64,000 bases of DNA from positions 478,112,900 to 478,176,899 of the forward strand of contig NC_081406.1 of assembly GCF_030272615.1 (NCBI RefSeq), in the 5' to 3' direction. Positions 12,401 through 28,941 of this stretch are shown here, piece by piece; within the stretch, counting starts at the first letter, position 1; each line of letters begins with the position of its first letter. A program made the position numbers and the translations under genes. Origin of the DNA: Cryptomeria japonica (taxonomy: Eukaryota; Streptophyta; Pinopsida; Cupressales; Cupressaceae). The notes beneath the pieces are model-generated. The model was not told the origin of the DNA. It was given only the letters and a program-made list of their open reading frames with translations, and made no database searches.

Positions 12401-13761
12401 ACAACCCCCTCAACTTCAGACAACAAAATGGGGTGCAAGAGAGCATCATTCATTTCAATAGAGACAAGAGGGGGGATACCATTCAAGTTGGCCCTCTCTT
12501 CCACCATAGCTTCATGATCCTCTTTGGTAAACAAATTAGAAAAATAATTGACAACTTCCCTATCAATTTCTTCTTTAGATGAAAGATGAACCCCTTTTGA
12601 AGATATGAGAGAGGTAATAGAGTTACTATACCTCCGAGCCTTAATAGAATTATGAAAAAAATTGTGTTTCTATCACCTTCTTGGAGGCAATCCACCCAAG
12701 ACTTTTGTTTCTAGAAAATATCCTCATGCAACTCCCATTCTTCTAAGTCCTTAAGAGCAAGGGACTCGGCCATACTGATCTCCACAGTCATCCCTTGATC
12801 CCTAATTTGACGTGTAACATCATCTAGCTTGTATTAAGCTACCATCTTATGTCTATGCAGATTCCCAAAACATTGTTTATTCCCCTCTTCAGCCAGTATT
12901 TCACATGTTATAATCTCTTCCTAAAGGTGTACATAGCCCACCCGTGGGTAGGCACCCCTTCATACCACCAATCAACCATAAGATCCTTCAATGACTAATC
13001 ATGAAGCCACATCAATTGGAATTTGAAAGAGGGATTTTTGGAGGTTCTAAAAGATGTAATAGAAAGCTTAATAGGCCAATGATCAGAACCCCTCCAATCA
13101 AGAATTTCTAAATTGGTGGACCGCCTATCATGCACCCAATAGCAAGAAACCAAAAATATATCAATCCTTTTAGAGATATCCTCAACACCACTCCTCCTAT
13201 TATTCCATGTAAAGACATCATTAATTGGCTTCACATCAATGAGATTTAAGAGACCAATATTATCCCTGAGTAAATTTGAGGAATGATTAAGTCTGAATAA
13301 CCCACCTTGCTTTTCCTCCAAACTAGTAACGACATTAAAATCTCCAGCCAAAATCCAGGGGAGAAAAGGATCTTGAGCTCGAACAATATTGATGTGAGCC
13401 CAAAGATGTAACTTACCCACAAGATTAGTAGGAGCATAAATATTAGAGAAGAGGCATCTTTCTCTAGTCTCAAAGCTAGAAGTGACCATAGAAATGGAAG
13501 ACCTACTAGAAAACCACCACAAAGGGGAATCTTTCCTCAGGTTCCAGAAATAAGCAACCCCCTTGAACTACCATGAGAGATCACTCCTTGCCAAAGGCCT
13601 TGGGGCCATACATGTAAAGCACAACTAGCCAAACCATCCACTGAAAGCTTGGTTTCCTAAATACAAACAACATCAGGAGACTTAGAGTCAATTATTCTGT
13701 GAATAACCTTCTGTCTAGGGATGATGTTCAACCCCCTTACATTCCATAAGATCACAATCAT
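9472..13761 (-). pseudogene. LINE ORF2: APE endonuclease, RT, zf-RVT, RNase H
   Basis: The start at 13761 begins MIVILWNVRGLN, the usual beginning of the plant L1 endonuclease. Visible motifs in order: endonuclease AGDFNVV and SDHWPI (13360-13080 region), RT PGPDGFPIDFF (~12350), LLQGDPLSPYLF (~11810) and FVDDTS (~11670), the zf-RVT C/H cluster CSHLFFLCPF (~10400), then a C-terminal RNase H (NGSSHGNPEHASIGGIG near 9930, MADCLAKWALE near 9590). The stop is at 9472-9474. The first RNase H aspartate reads N. Frame changes occur between 13761 and 13522, between 12995 and 12534, and near 11480, with many stops in addition. Confidence 0.88.
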
Positions 13762-13857
13762 TTATGTGGTTGAGAGAAGTGGGAATCAATGGGCTTCACA
13801 AACCTCGACTCAACCAAAGTATCACCAATAAGCTTAACCTTTTCCTGATCCATTTTT

Positions 13858-15167
13858 TCATCTACTCCTTAAAGGTTTGTCTAAAGAACCCTTTTTTAGG
13901 GTCTTCTGTTGCAAGCCTAAAATAGGTGGGGCTTTGTTACTCTTCACATAATCTGAGGCCACTATAGTGGAAGGAGGAGTAGACGCCATGACCACTGCAC
14001 CTCCAGGGACCTGTGACCCACTAAGATCTCTATTGTCCTGAACATGGGAAGGCAAATCCACAACCATTTGAACATCCTGTTGATTCTCCAAAGATAGGGC
14101 TTGAACCTCTTTCTTGGAATCCCCATCCAGCACCTCATTCTAAAATTGGGCACCCAAGGACATTTCAACTAGAACTCCTTCCTCTTGGACCAAATAATCT
14201 AGAACATCAAACCTATTTAGGGTGACATCATTTTTCCTATCCAACCAGGTTCTCTTCTTTCCTTTGCCTTTATTCTGAGGGCTGACAGGAATGAAGTCAT
14301 CTTTATCAGTAGGACCATCAGGCATAGGGTTTTTCTCCTTAACTTCCCCCAGAATAGAGTGAGGGAGATTGGAAATGACCAATTTAGAAGATTTATTTCT
14401 AGGACATCGCCGCTGTAAATGACCATATTCATGACAAATTTTGCATCTAAATGACAGGGTCTCATAGTCCAGCCATTGGATCCAAGAAGATATCCCCAAA
14501 TAGATTTCCATAGAATCTGGCAAAGGATTATTTAAATCAACTTCTACACATATACGAGTGTAGGAAATTACTTTTGATCTTGAGTTTGTGAAGCCGCACC
14601 CACAAGTTTACTAAGAAGCAGTGAGATTGAGTAAAGAATATCTTCTCTCCAGAATTCCAACGGAAGCCTCAGCAATCGGATCCACACGAGCACATGAGAA
14701 GGAAGATCCTCGGCAGATTTAAAGCCAATATGCCAAGGTTTGATAAAGAGTCCCACCTGGTTGAAAAAATAAGGGCCACCCTCAAAAGCCTTGTTCTTGT
14801 CTGCCAGGTGGGAAAAAATAACCAGAAAATAGTCATTGCCTACCATAAGTAGCTCCATATCTCCTTCAAGATTCCAGACAAGATGTGCCCAAGACTTTTA
14901 AACATGTATAAAGAGGTGAAGACCGATAAATTTGAATATGAGAGCATTATTACACCAATATTCAACATCCTCCAAAATTTTCTCAAGTTGAATAACTAGA
15001 ATTGGATGATCTTGGGATCTCTCCAAACAACCATTCACCTTATTCATGCGAAAAGGCTCTTTCGAAGAAGAGATGCCTACCGCTGATTGGGAATTACTAA
15101 TGTGTTCCTTTCCACATGCATGCATCAAATGAGATGGATCCACCATATCCAGATCTCGAGAGATCAT
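13858..15167 (-). pseudogene. LINE ORF1: DUF4283-like domain and zinc knuckle
   Basis: The region 14568-14858 encodes a DUF4283-type domain (KAFEGGPYFFNQVGLFIKPW, then LVWIRLLRLPLEFW). After a frameshift, 14140-14523 continues with LDYETLSFRCKICHEYGHLQ and RRCPRN, a CX2CX4HX4C zinc knuckle. The C-terminal third (to 13858) is low-complexity, with a basic end. This is the nucleic-acid-binding protein of plant L1 elements. The start near 15167 is uncertain; a stop separates 15167-14898 from 14858. Confidence 0.82.
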
Positions 15168-15496
15168 CTAAGAAGAGGATAATCCTCTATTCTCTATGGA
15201 TCCAGAGAAAATACCAAAAAAAGAAAATGAAGAGGGGCGAAAAACCCAACCCCAAAACCCCGCACACCCCCAATGACAACCCAGAGCAGAAGAAATAGAA
15301 AAGGGTTGCAAAAAAAAACCCTACGACAGCCAGAAAACCTGACTATGGACAAGCAAAAACCGACCCCCAGCAAGCAAGAACCCCCCTGGAATGAAGCAAG
15401 CAGAGTGCAGGACACAGACTAGGGCACATCAGCCCTAGCATGACACCCACGCAAACGCAGAGCCATCTCCTTTTATTGATTTTTTTCAAGACTTTC
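15168..15496 (-). other. LINE 5' UTR
   Basis: Between the target duplication and ORF1 the minus strand is relatively GC-rich (seen on the plus strand as the C/A-rich stretch 15240-15470), unlike its surroundings. A plant L1 internal promoter would lie here. I recognise no specific promoter motif. Confidence 0.5.
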
Positions 15497-15513
15497 GTCG
15501 TTCATAACTTGTT
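15497..15513. repeat. LINE target-site duplication, right copy
   Basis: Perfect 17-bp match to 9120-9136, marking the 5' end of the antisense LINE. Host sequence of the TIR transposon resumes at 15514. Confidence 0.9.
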
Positions 15514-15641
15514 GTGTATGTAACAATTTTATTTATTTTTGTTGGAAAGAGGACTTCAATGCCTACCGCATAGATATTTTTAAGATTTTTTTTTCACTTT
15601 TTTACTATTTTTCCATATATGTTGAACTGAGAAGTTGATGT

Positions 15642-16500
15642 TGTTAGGTCCCGGAGACAACTAAGAGGGGGGTGGGGTGAATCAGTTGTCTAATAAATTC
15701 AAACCAAAAACCATTTAACCAACTTAATGCTTAATACCGGTAAACCAGTTAAGTATGCCGGTAGACAGTGTTAACAGTAAATTGCTATACCGGTAAAGGT
15801 TAATGCATGAAACATAAACATAAAGTCATCCACAACACATAACACCAATATTTGTACTTGGAAAACCTGTAAGGGGAAAAACCACGGTGGGAAACCTTAC
15901 CCACAATCAGATGATACTACTGCAGATAGTAAGTGTACATAAATGGGGTCTGCACATGCAGAAAGGCCAACAACCTAGAGCTCACTGCTCAATCACAAAA
16001 TGGGAGTCACACTGACTATAGTTGAATGGTTAAATCCAATAAGAATGTACTGCATAAAATAGCATCTTCATATGCTGGATTTAGTACCGGTGTAATGCTG
16101 ATATGCTTATACAAAAGCCTAGCTTCACCTTCAAATGATGTCTTCGTGTATACCTTTGCTTGATCTCGCATATACCTTCACTCAATTCTTTTTCGCATTC
16201 CACACTTGATCTTACATTTATACCATACCCTAAGACCAATTTTAGTAGGTTGGCTCTACAAGATATTACAATAAAATCATTTTACAAACAATATAATATC
16301 TGATGCAATAACCGATCAAATATGTCGGCTTAATGCATTTACATCAATAATAAATCATCTCCATAGCGTGCCATGCTGATCTGGAAAAGATAAACCTGCC
16401 GGTGTAACCCTAGATAACCTGGACCTATTTGCTGGTAAAAGAAAATATGCAAATATGAATATACCAATGATTAATTCTTCAAAACAAAGTGTCCACATGA
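15642..16500 (-). mobile_element. Copia A 3' LTR, distal part
   Basis: It aligns end to end with 39456-40325 of the 5' LTR. A by-eye count over the first ~570 bases gives around 30 differences, mostly transitions. The 5' LTR has an extra 14-bp duplication (AAATAAGATCTTAC) near 40030; otherwise the two lengths agree. The LTR is cut at 16500 by the CACTA element and resumes at 34883. It contains scattered ACCGGT/CCGGT motifs. Confidence 0.9.
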
Positions 16501-16680
16501 CACTAATACATTTAGGGTCAAATTCCAACGGAGGTTTCCGACGGACAAGGAGCATTGTGTGAAAATTTGATTTTTTTTTTTTAAAATGCCCGTGTTCTTC
16601 GGAATTCCGACGACCTCAGGCATTTTATTTTTAAAAAAAAACACAAGGCATTTTCATTTTGAAAGCAAACCGAAGCCGTC
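16501..16680 (+). promoter_or_regulatory. CACTA left terminus with subterminal motifs
   Basis: After the CACTA terminus come AATTCCAACGG (16521), TTTCCGACGG (16535) and CTTCGGAATTCCGACGA (about 16597), the same TTCCGAC/GTCGGAA family that crowds the right end. In En/Spm such subterminal copies bind TnpA; that role here is inference. AAAATGCCCGTGTT (~16583) and AACACAAGGCATTTT (~16640) form an imperfect inverted repeat. The promoter of the element genes is expected within or just after this interval. Confidence 0.7.
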
Positions 16681-19600
16681 TTGCCTCCCTGCCCCTCCCG
16701 TTGGAGCGATCTCTGCACAAGCAAGGTAAGAACTCTTTGTTTTTCAATGAAGGCAACTAAATTTTTTTCGCAACTGGTTTTTTTTCTTCGAATTAATCCA
16801 TTTTGTGCATATCCTGCGATCTTAAAATTCCATGGAATGACATCTCTTTTAGGTATTCCGTCATATAGTTCACATGTCGTGTGTATGCTACCCCATTTTG
16901 CGATTAAAACCCCCTTCGATTATGCTTTGATGCTACCCCATGATTGGAATTGGTTGTTGTGTCTTCGGGTTCGGGTGTCCAAGCAACTATTACTTCCCGG
17001 AACTATTGCTATCCCAACCTACCTATAGTTTGATAGCTATACAACCAAAATCGAGAAACTTGCCATTCCATATATGGATGGAAGCCGGAACCACTAATCC
17101 ATGAACAGGAAGGTGGGTAAAGCATTACCCGGGGATAGATAGAAACTAGATACCGGATGAGGAAACCAGGGGTCGGTGGATATCGAGATTGTGTGTGGTG
17201 TTTGAGTTGGGTCTGCGCCTCAGAGTTAGGGTGAGGGTCGAGGAGGGAGGAGAGGATAAGTATGTGAGGGGAATGAGGGTGATTAGTAGTATGAGGTTTA
17301 GGGTAGAGATTGGTGATTCCATTTTCAAAGGTTATTGAGGAGGGGAATGTGGGGAATAGGATTAAATAGGTTGTGATTGTGAGAGTGGGTGAATTGGATT
17401 AAATAGATTCACCTAAGAGACTAAGCAGATTCACATAATGATAGGTGGATTTTCCTAAAGATGAAGGGATAACACTTAACAAAAAGAGGACTTAGGATGA
17501 TGACAAGGAGGATTCATTTAAGGATATGGCATATTCACCTAAGGGATAGTGTATTCTCCCAAGAATATGGAAAAATTATTGATTGGTGGAATGACATACT
17601 AGATCAAGGAATGATACAAGGGTAGATTCACCTAAATATAGGGTAAATTCAGCTAAAAGGGTACCCATGAGATTGTGGTACTGAGTACCTATCTATGGAT
17701 GGTGTATTTGGATACAAGTATGATGAAACCATGCTTGTGTATGATGAAACAAAGTCTAGATCTCTATTATAGGTCCAACATAATCTCTATTATTTGAGAC
17801 ACCATTTTATTAGCATATCCAATTAGGGTAATTTATGGGTTTAATTATGGATCATGTTGTCTATTTCCATGCACTATTGAACTTATTTGGATGTATTGTG
17901 ATTATTTTAATTTTGAAGTTATAAATAAATTATGTTTGTACATTAGAAAGGGTGACTCCAATTGATGTTTGGGCAGTTTATTTGAAAACTTATGGTGATT
18001 ATTGCCCTATGTTATGTAATGGAGTTATTTTTACACTAAGTAATTAACTAGAAAAATGAATTTGTATTGTTGTACAAGTATGATGAAACCATGCTTGTGA
18101 GTTTACATGTTTGTGCATCCTATTGAGAACCAACCTCGCTATTGAGGAACTCAATAAATGTGGTGTTAAGTAGAAGAATGGAAAACTCAAGAAGCTATGG
18201 TGACATATTGTGGCATTAGTAGGGATTATCTCTATTGACCACACCTTTCAAAGATAGTATCCCCTAGTTCTCCTCATAGAATGGACCATTGGATGGCTCA
18301 TAGTGGTATCCTATCCTACATTTATCTTGATGGCATTGCTGATAGTTGGTATGTGGTTCTTGGTACGGGTTTCCTCTTACCCTATTATCTTATTTATATC
18401 TTTGTTCCAACATGTGGAGATTGATTTTTGTCATGCTATGATGATTTTCATGTTTGCATGTGTTTTGACATTATGCAAATAGATATGATGTCACACCATA
18501 CTTATGTTTTGATATAGTGTAGGTGATGGTTACATGTTGTTGATGGTAGCGATTTGGGTTCAAAGACACAATTCCACACACACACACAAATATTTGAAGA
18601 TGCATTTTATATTATTCCTTCTTAGTGGCGATTAGTGTTGGAAGATTTGCACACATGTAGAGAGGAACTCATGTTAGATACAATAGGTTGTGTTTGATAA
18701 CATTTGAATGTGCCTCATGATGTATACATATAGCTTTGGTGTGTGACATGCATGCACATTTTTCCATAAGACACATTGCTATGTGGCATGTGCCCTATGC
18801 ATGTCATCTTTGTGAGGCACGTTGCTATGTGCAATGTGGCCCTAGGTGTGTCTTCTATATGAGGTGTATTGCCATGATATGTTAGGATTTGTAGTGTGCA
18901 GGCCACAAATGCATGCATGAGGGACTATTATTATAGTCATGTTTTTTAGGCATGTAGCCTAGGCATGTCTTCTCCATTAGGTACATGGCCATGCCATGTG
19001 GGAGGTTTTGTGTTCATGCCACAAATGCACACATGAGGGACTATTATTGGAGTCATGATGAATCTTCACTCTATTTAGCCACAATTTCTAGTCATATAGT
19101 TATGTAATGTGCACTTTTAAGGATTGTGAAGTTTCCTTCAATTATTGATGATCTCTCATCTTTGTTGCATGGGCCAACAATTTTATTTTATCTTGTTTGA
19201 ATTAGTTTAATCACTATTGTGAGTTTTCTCTATTGTGTAGTTATTGTGGCTATGCTTGATTTGCTATTGGAATTGAACACATTTATTTGACTTATTATTG
19301 TTACTATTTTTTCTTTCTTTCAATATTTATGATCTTTGGTAGTTTAGTGAAACTCTTGCTATTTTTAAATGTTGCCTTCTTTGTTGTGATGTGATTCCTC
19401 ACCAAGATCGACATAGATAACCTTGGATGAGTGTATATAAGGAATCAAACATTGGGAAAATTTGAGGATAGGGGTAAGTGTTTGTTGTATGGGTAGCTAC
19501 GATCCACTTGTACATTCTTAGTGATTATTGACGGCTATGTCTTGGAGCTGGCTAATCCCATTAAACAAACAAGGGGGAAGTCATACATAATCGTATGGAT

Positions 19601-19965
19601 CCTCCCTAGTTGTGTGTGGATTCAAGACGACCATCATTTCATATGGTTCTTGGTTACTTTGTGAGACCATGGCATCCTCTTAGACCAATATGTGAGCCTT
19701 GTATTGTTATCCCTGCAATGTGGATGAATAAGTGTATGTTTAAATAAATGCTTTGCTTAGAATACTCAAAAATGTCTCTCAGAAAGTCTGCAACAGGCAA
19801 ACTTTTAGTAAGAATTTGCAGACACAATGCTCAGAAATTCACACAATCAGCTACATTAAATACGTTCTCTATTAAGTTCAATGGTTTTGGTTCGATTTGC
19901 AATTTTTGTGAAGCTTTTGCACTGAAGTTTCCATAGCCTGATTTTTTTGCCTATGAAGAAAGACC
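16681..19965 (+). other. CACTA 5' region upstream of the transposase gene
   Basis: About 3.3 kb without a recognisable coding domain. CAAGGTAAGAA near 16721 is a strong plant splice-donor consensus soon after the terminus, so a noncoding first exon with a long leader intron is possible. From 17400 the sequence is AT-rich. It has short diverged repeats, for example GATTCACCTAA around 17400-17640 and GGCATGT/ATGCACAC around 18700-19030. Small open frames here show no family resemblance. Confidence 0.5.
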
Positions 19966-24478
<4,513 letters not shown>

Positions 24479-24970
24479 CATGAATGAAATGTATGAGATG
24501 CGATTATTATATTATCTATTTAATATTGATATCTTGATAGAAATTGATTTGACTTATATGGTTACATAATTAATTCATATGTTTTGAATTCTAATGCCAT
24601 TACTTAATTAATTCATGATGCACCTCTAGCTATGTGATAGATGGTGATTTAAAATACATATGTGATGGATTACATGCTTATGATGATACATGTGACATTT
24701 TTTGAATTTTGTGTTTATTTATGGAATGTGGACTACTTATTAGCTATGTGATGGATGGTGATTTATGATACGTATGTGATGGATTACATGTTTATGATGA
24801 TACATATGTGATTCTTATGATGCTCAATTACATATGTGATGCTTATGATGCTTATGATGCTTATGATACTACAGTATTTATTGTTTATCAAATTACAAAT
24901 GTAATGCTTATGATGCTCAATTGTTGGTGCAGGAACCTGAACCCCTTTGACGAGGATCCTGCATAGTCTC

Positions 24971-27900
24971 ATGGATCGACAGGTATAAGTCAATACACCT
25001 TATAGAAATAATATTTTTTTTTAAAATTACAAGAAAAACAAACTTCCTCAGTTTTTCAAACATCAACATTAGCAGCAAATCTAATACAGTTATCAACACT
25101 TGAGGCCCCAGTTGGACTTACTCAAATTTTAATCTCAACATCAACTTTATGGCTGACTTCTTCATCAATATTACCCTCATTTGCAAAATATCTCTCTCAT
25201 TACCAACTAACTCTCTCATTTGATGGTGCACAGGTATCACCAAATAGGTATTTGTCAGATGTGTCTTCCTCGAGTGAGGGAAATGCAGGAATAGAAGAGG
25301 AAAGTGAGACATGTAGTAGATCTCAAATAGGGAGATCAACTAGAGGTCAAAAGATTAGAAGGAAATTCAATAAACGCATGGAAATTTTTCTTGCTCAAGG
25401 GGGGTCATGTTCTTATGATGATGAGACCAACGGCAACATTGAGGTGCCCTTGAGGTACAAACATATACTGAAACAATGTGTACCCAAGGAACTTCCTGCA
25501 ATAAACACTAATTTTTGTGTTAATGAGAGGATATATCACATAGCACCTTCGTCATTACATGGTTTGGGCCTATTTTCCATGGACAACATAAAGGTCTGTT
25601 ACAACAAAGTTGCTAAATTGATGGAGTTTGTTGGACCTTGTTACAATTATAATGATTGGATGCAGATTTGTTCGATATAAAAAATGTATACTGTCAGCCA
25701 ATTATATACAACAAAAAGATAATGATCAAAGTAAACGAGTGGCTGTATACATTGATGGAAGGCCAAAAGCAACAGGGAATATTGCAGGTTTTATAAATAG
25801 TACACAACCTGGGTCAACTAATAAGCAACCCAATTGCATATTTGAGGCACGTGAGGGAAATTGTGTGTTTGTATGTGCGATAAAATCAATAAGTGCAGGG
25901 GAAGAGCTGCTAATTGATTACAATTTGAATCGTATAGATACAAACAAAGTTACTATCATGGGGGTGGTACGTACTATATATATACCATTTAAGCCAACTT
26001 CCAATTAATGAATCCAATAAACCATTGTATTATTAAGTTTTTTTGCTAAGTCTATTGGTTTCATTTCGCTAACATTTTTATATTTTTTCTTTGTCACAGG
26101 GCCACATGGATCCACCACATAGCACAGATAGGGGTGTAGGTCCCGACACTTCTATGGAGCAGGTAAACCTCATTGTAATTGTACAAATTAGATATAATCA
26201 AACTGTTACATTATGATCTTTTCTTGAGTGTTTTGAAGTAATTTTGATAGTGTTAATTATATTCTTGTCACAGACAAATGTTCGGGATAAGGGAAAGGAA
26301 CCTGCAGTACCTCAGCAGCTCCATAAGGATGTGGGGTAGTCGACAGTGTTATGCGCTGATGACATCGCACTTACCGCAAACCCTATGCAATTTGTACATA
26401 AGAATATTAGAAAAATTAGGCAAGAGATTCTTGATTTGGCAACCATAAGTCCTCAGACTGATGAGATAACAAAGAGGGTGCAACTATTGTTGACGACAAT
26501 GGAAAACTTGCAAGTAAGCAGTAATGAAAGCTTTAATCATAACAAAAGTTCATTAATGGTTCATACTTTTATCTCTTTTATGTCATTAACTAAAATATGT
26601 ATGTGTTGTTTTTACATAAATTTATAGGGCCTCATCATCCTGGTGTCGTTGATCAGGATATTGCGAGTAGTTCAGGTGATGACCATGTTCTATATATTAA
26701 AACCACTCCTTTGGACTTGTGAACTTGCTTTTTTAATGTTTTACATATTTAATGTATTACTCTTTAGGTGCTGACATGGGTCCGAGGTCGAGCCCAACTG
26801 TATTGCCGACTGCAATGTCGGCAACACATAGCATGCAGACATCGTCTGTTGCACCGACTCATGTTGACCCGCCCACTGGTGGTAGATCCCTCTTTTTCTC
26901 TCTCTTTTGTTATGTGTTTATTACCCTTGAAGTGTTCTTTCTTGGAGGCATTTCATAGTGGATTCATTTAGTGTGGCAGGAGATGCACATGAGGATGCAC
27001 TAGAGGCGAGTACTGCTGATAACATACCATCATTTCCTAGATCTTCCCGTATTGCTAGTATGGGAATGTTGTAGGCCACATTAGTGGTGAGCAATGAAGA
27101 AATGATTCCCTTGAAGATACATAAGGTTCTAGGTACTTTAATAATATTATTATATATAGTCTAATTGTAATTTACTTACTGATCACTCATTTTGGACTAA
27201 TGATCCCATGTTTTTTTTGCAGGAAATGATATTTTTTATAAAAATCTTAATGACATTTCATTGCAGATATTTGGGCCCACCATACGTAAAAGGTGGAACA
27301 TCATACGTGAACTAACCCTTATCCACTATTTTGATTTCATATCATTGCTAGAATAGTTTTCCTTTTATCCATTTCTTGAACTATATCAAAGGTAGCTTCA
27401 GTTTCTTTCTAAATCTAACAGGTTTGTTTTTGCTCTTAAGGTGGAATGACCAAGAAAAAAAATTAAAAGATGAACTCACAAACCGTATGGTAGGGTTGTT
27501 TGGAAATGACACATTCAACAAGACTAAGCTCCTAGAAAAAACTGGCACATATCTGAAGTATGTGAGGGACCAATACAGGACACATTTAGAGAAGAACGTA
27601 AAGTATGAGCATCCCCCCATGATTCTAGAGAGGGAGTGGAAGGACCTGATTTTGGATGCAAAGGAGATAATTGAAAGGAAAAAAGGAAATACACCACCAG
27701 ACGCCAGAAGAAGGTATGTGATACTATTAAGAATGTGAATATGTACTAATTATTCATTATATTTATATAATCTAACATATTTCAAACTTTTCATAGATTA
27801 AGTGACACGTCAAAGGCAACCAAGGCAAGACAAGAAAAGAATGGGCAACACAAACTCGGCTCTAGTGGTTATATGAAACTTGCCGCATGAATTGTAAGAA

Positions 27901-28941
27901 TCAATAAATTAAGTATCACATCAAAATATTTATAAATTGTAAACAATTTTTTTTTTATCAAACAATACAAGCAAAATTCACAATACTAAGCAAAAATGCA
28001 GGGCTCTGAATTCAATAGAGTGCCCATGGAAGATGACAAGAGAATTGGCTACCAGAAAGGCTATATAGCCATGGCTGAACGACTACAAGAATTGAGTGGG
28101 CAAACACGAGATTTCGATGCATCTGTCACAATGGTAATTAAGCTAAATGAAAATTATTTCAAATTGAATACTTAACCAATAATCTATTTGATGTTAAGTT
28201 TCAACATAAAGTGACTATATTTTTTTTAAATAAGCAAGCAATGATAACACTGCATGTGACATTGCAATGCAGCATGATAATCGTGGAACAGAACCTGTAC
28301 ATGAAGGTCCGGATGTGCATCCTAGTAGTGGAGGTATTCATTTGCTATTCAAATTTTTTTATGTAATTATTAATACAATTAAATATCTTAAATTGAAAAT
28401 TAGTGTAGTAGTTAATGTAACCTTTATTGTTAATATTTTAGAGCATGTAGTCGGTGGTGACCAAGTGGAGCATGATCTAGGTAGACAACATCAGGAACGT
28501 GATGTTCCCCAATCAGGTACAGAGGACCACTGTTATTCCTTTAACAAATTTAATTGCAATTGGTGTATTGATTATTGTAACATTTCGTATTTCAACTCCA
28601 GAGGATCTAGAGGGTGCTCAGCATGTCAAGGTTAAGGCTAGACAAAATGATGTGGAAGATAATGTGGCCCCATCAGGTAAAGAGTGTAACGGTTGTGTTC
28701 TTTAAATTAATGAAATACTTGTAACAATAATAAAAAAATGTTTTTAATTTAACCCAATTCTTTGTTATTGCAGAGGACCCCCCTTTGGTTCAGCATCCTC
28801 GTCCTTTCTATAGGACTAGGCATACATCAAGAGCATGAGAAGAGGGCATAACATCCACAGATGGGGGAAATGATGAAGAAACCGATGTTCCACTTAGTCT
28901 TTTCATAGCTTCAAAAAAAAAACAAAGAAAGAAATTATTGT
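24971..28941 (+). pseudogene. SET domain fused to TnpA/Transposase_24-like domain
   Basis: Probable first exon 24971-24982 (MDRQ, then GTATAAGT), joined in frame to 25234 (VSPNRYLSDV). The SET part shows HGLGLFS, LMEFVGP, VAVYIDGRP, GNIAGFIN, PNCIFE and GEELLIDYN. The usual NHSC after GN.ARF is replaced by NSTQ, so methyltransferase activity is uncertain. A one-base-type frameshift near 25660-25680 breaks this copy. About twelve further short exons with GT/AG borders follow. One (27441-27713) encodes ERKKGN, FNKTKLLEK and LKYVRDQYRTHL, typical of TnpA-like Transposase_24 proteins, and the next ends HKLGSSGYMKLAA. The gene ends at 28939-28941. Two separate genes, split somewhere in 26000-27300, remain possible. 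Confidence 0.7.

Larger units (their letters stand above)
9137..15496 (-). mobile_element. L1-type LINE with RNase H domain, full length, inactive
   Basis: The element runs on the minus strand. It is flanked by a 17-bp target-site duplication, GTCGTTCATAACTTGTT, at 9120-9136 and 15497-15513. Its 3' end is at 9137, next to a short A-rich tail seen as T on the plus strand. It has a ~330-bp 5' UTR, ORF1 (DUF4283-like plus zinc knuckle), a ~100-base gap and ORF2 (endonuclease, RT, zf-RVT, RNase H). At about 6.36 kb it has the length and order of a full-length plant L1. Both ORFs have stops and frameshifts. It is inserted in the TIR transposon. Confidence 0.9.

Noticed and set aside
16355-16555. 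Open frames across the copia A LTR and CACTA junction
   Set aside because: They span a transposon border and match no domain.
26346-26400. VLCADDIALTANPMQ resembles the LINE reverse-transcriptase YADD motif
   Set aside because: Only about 15 residues, with no RT sequence around it, and it lies in the exon chain of the CACTA second gene. Probably coincidence.
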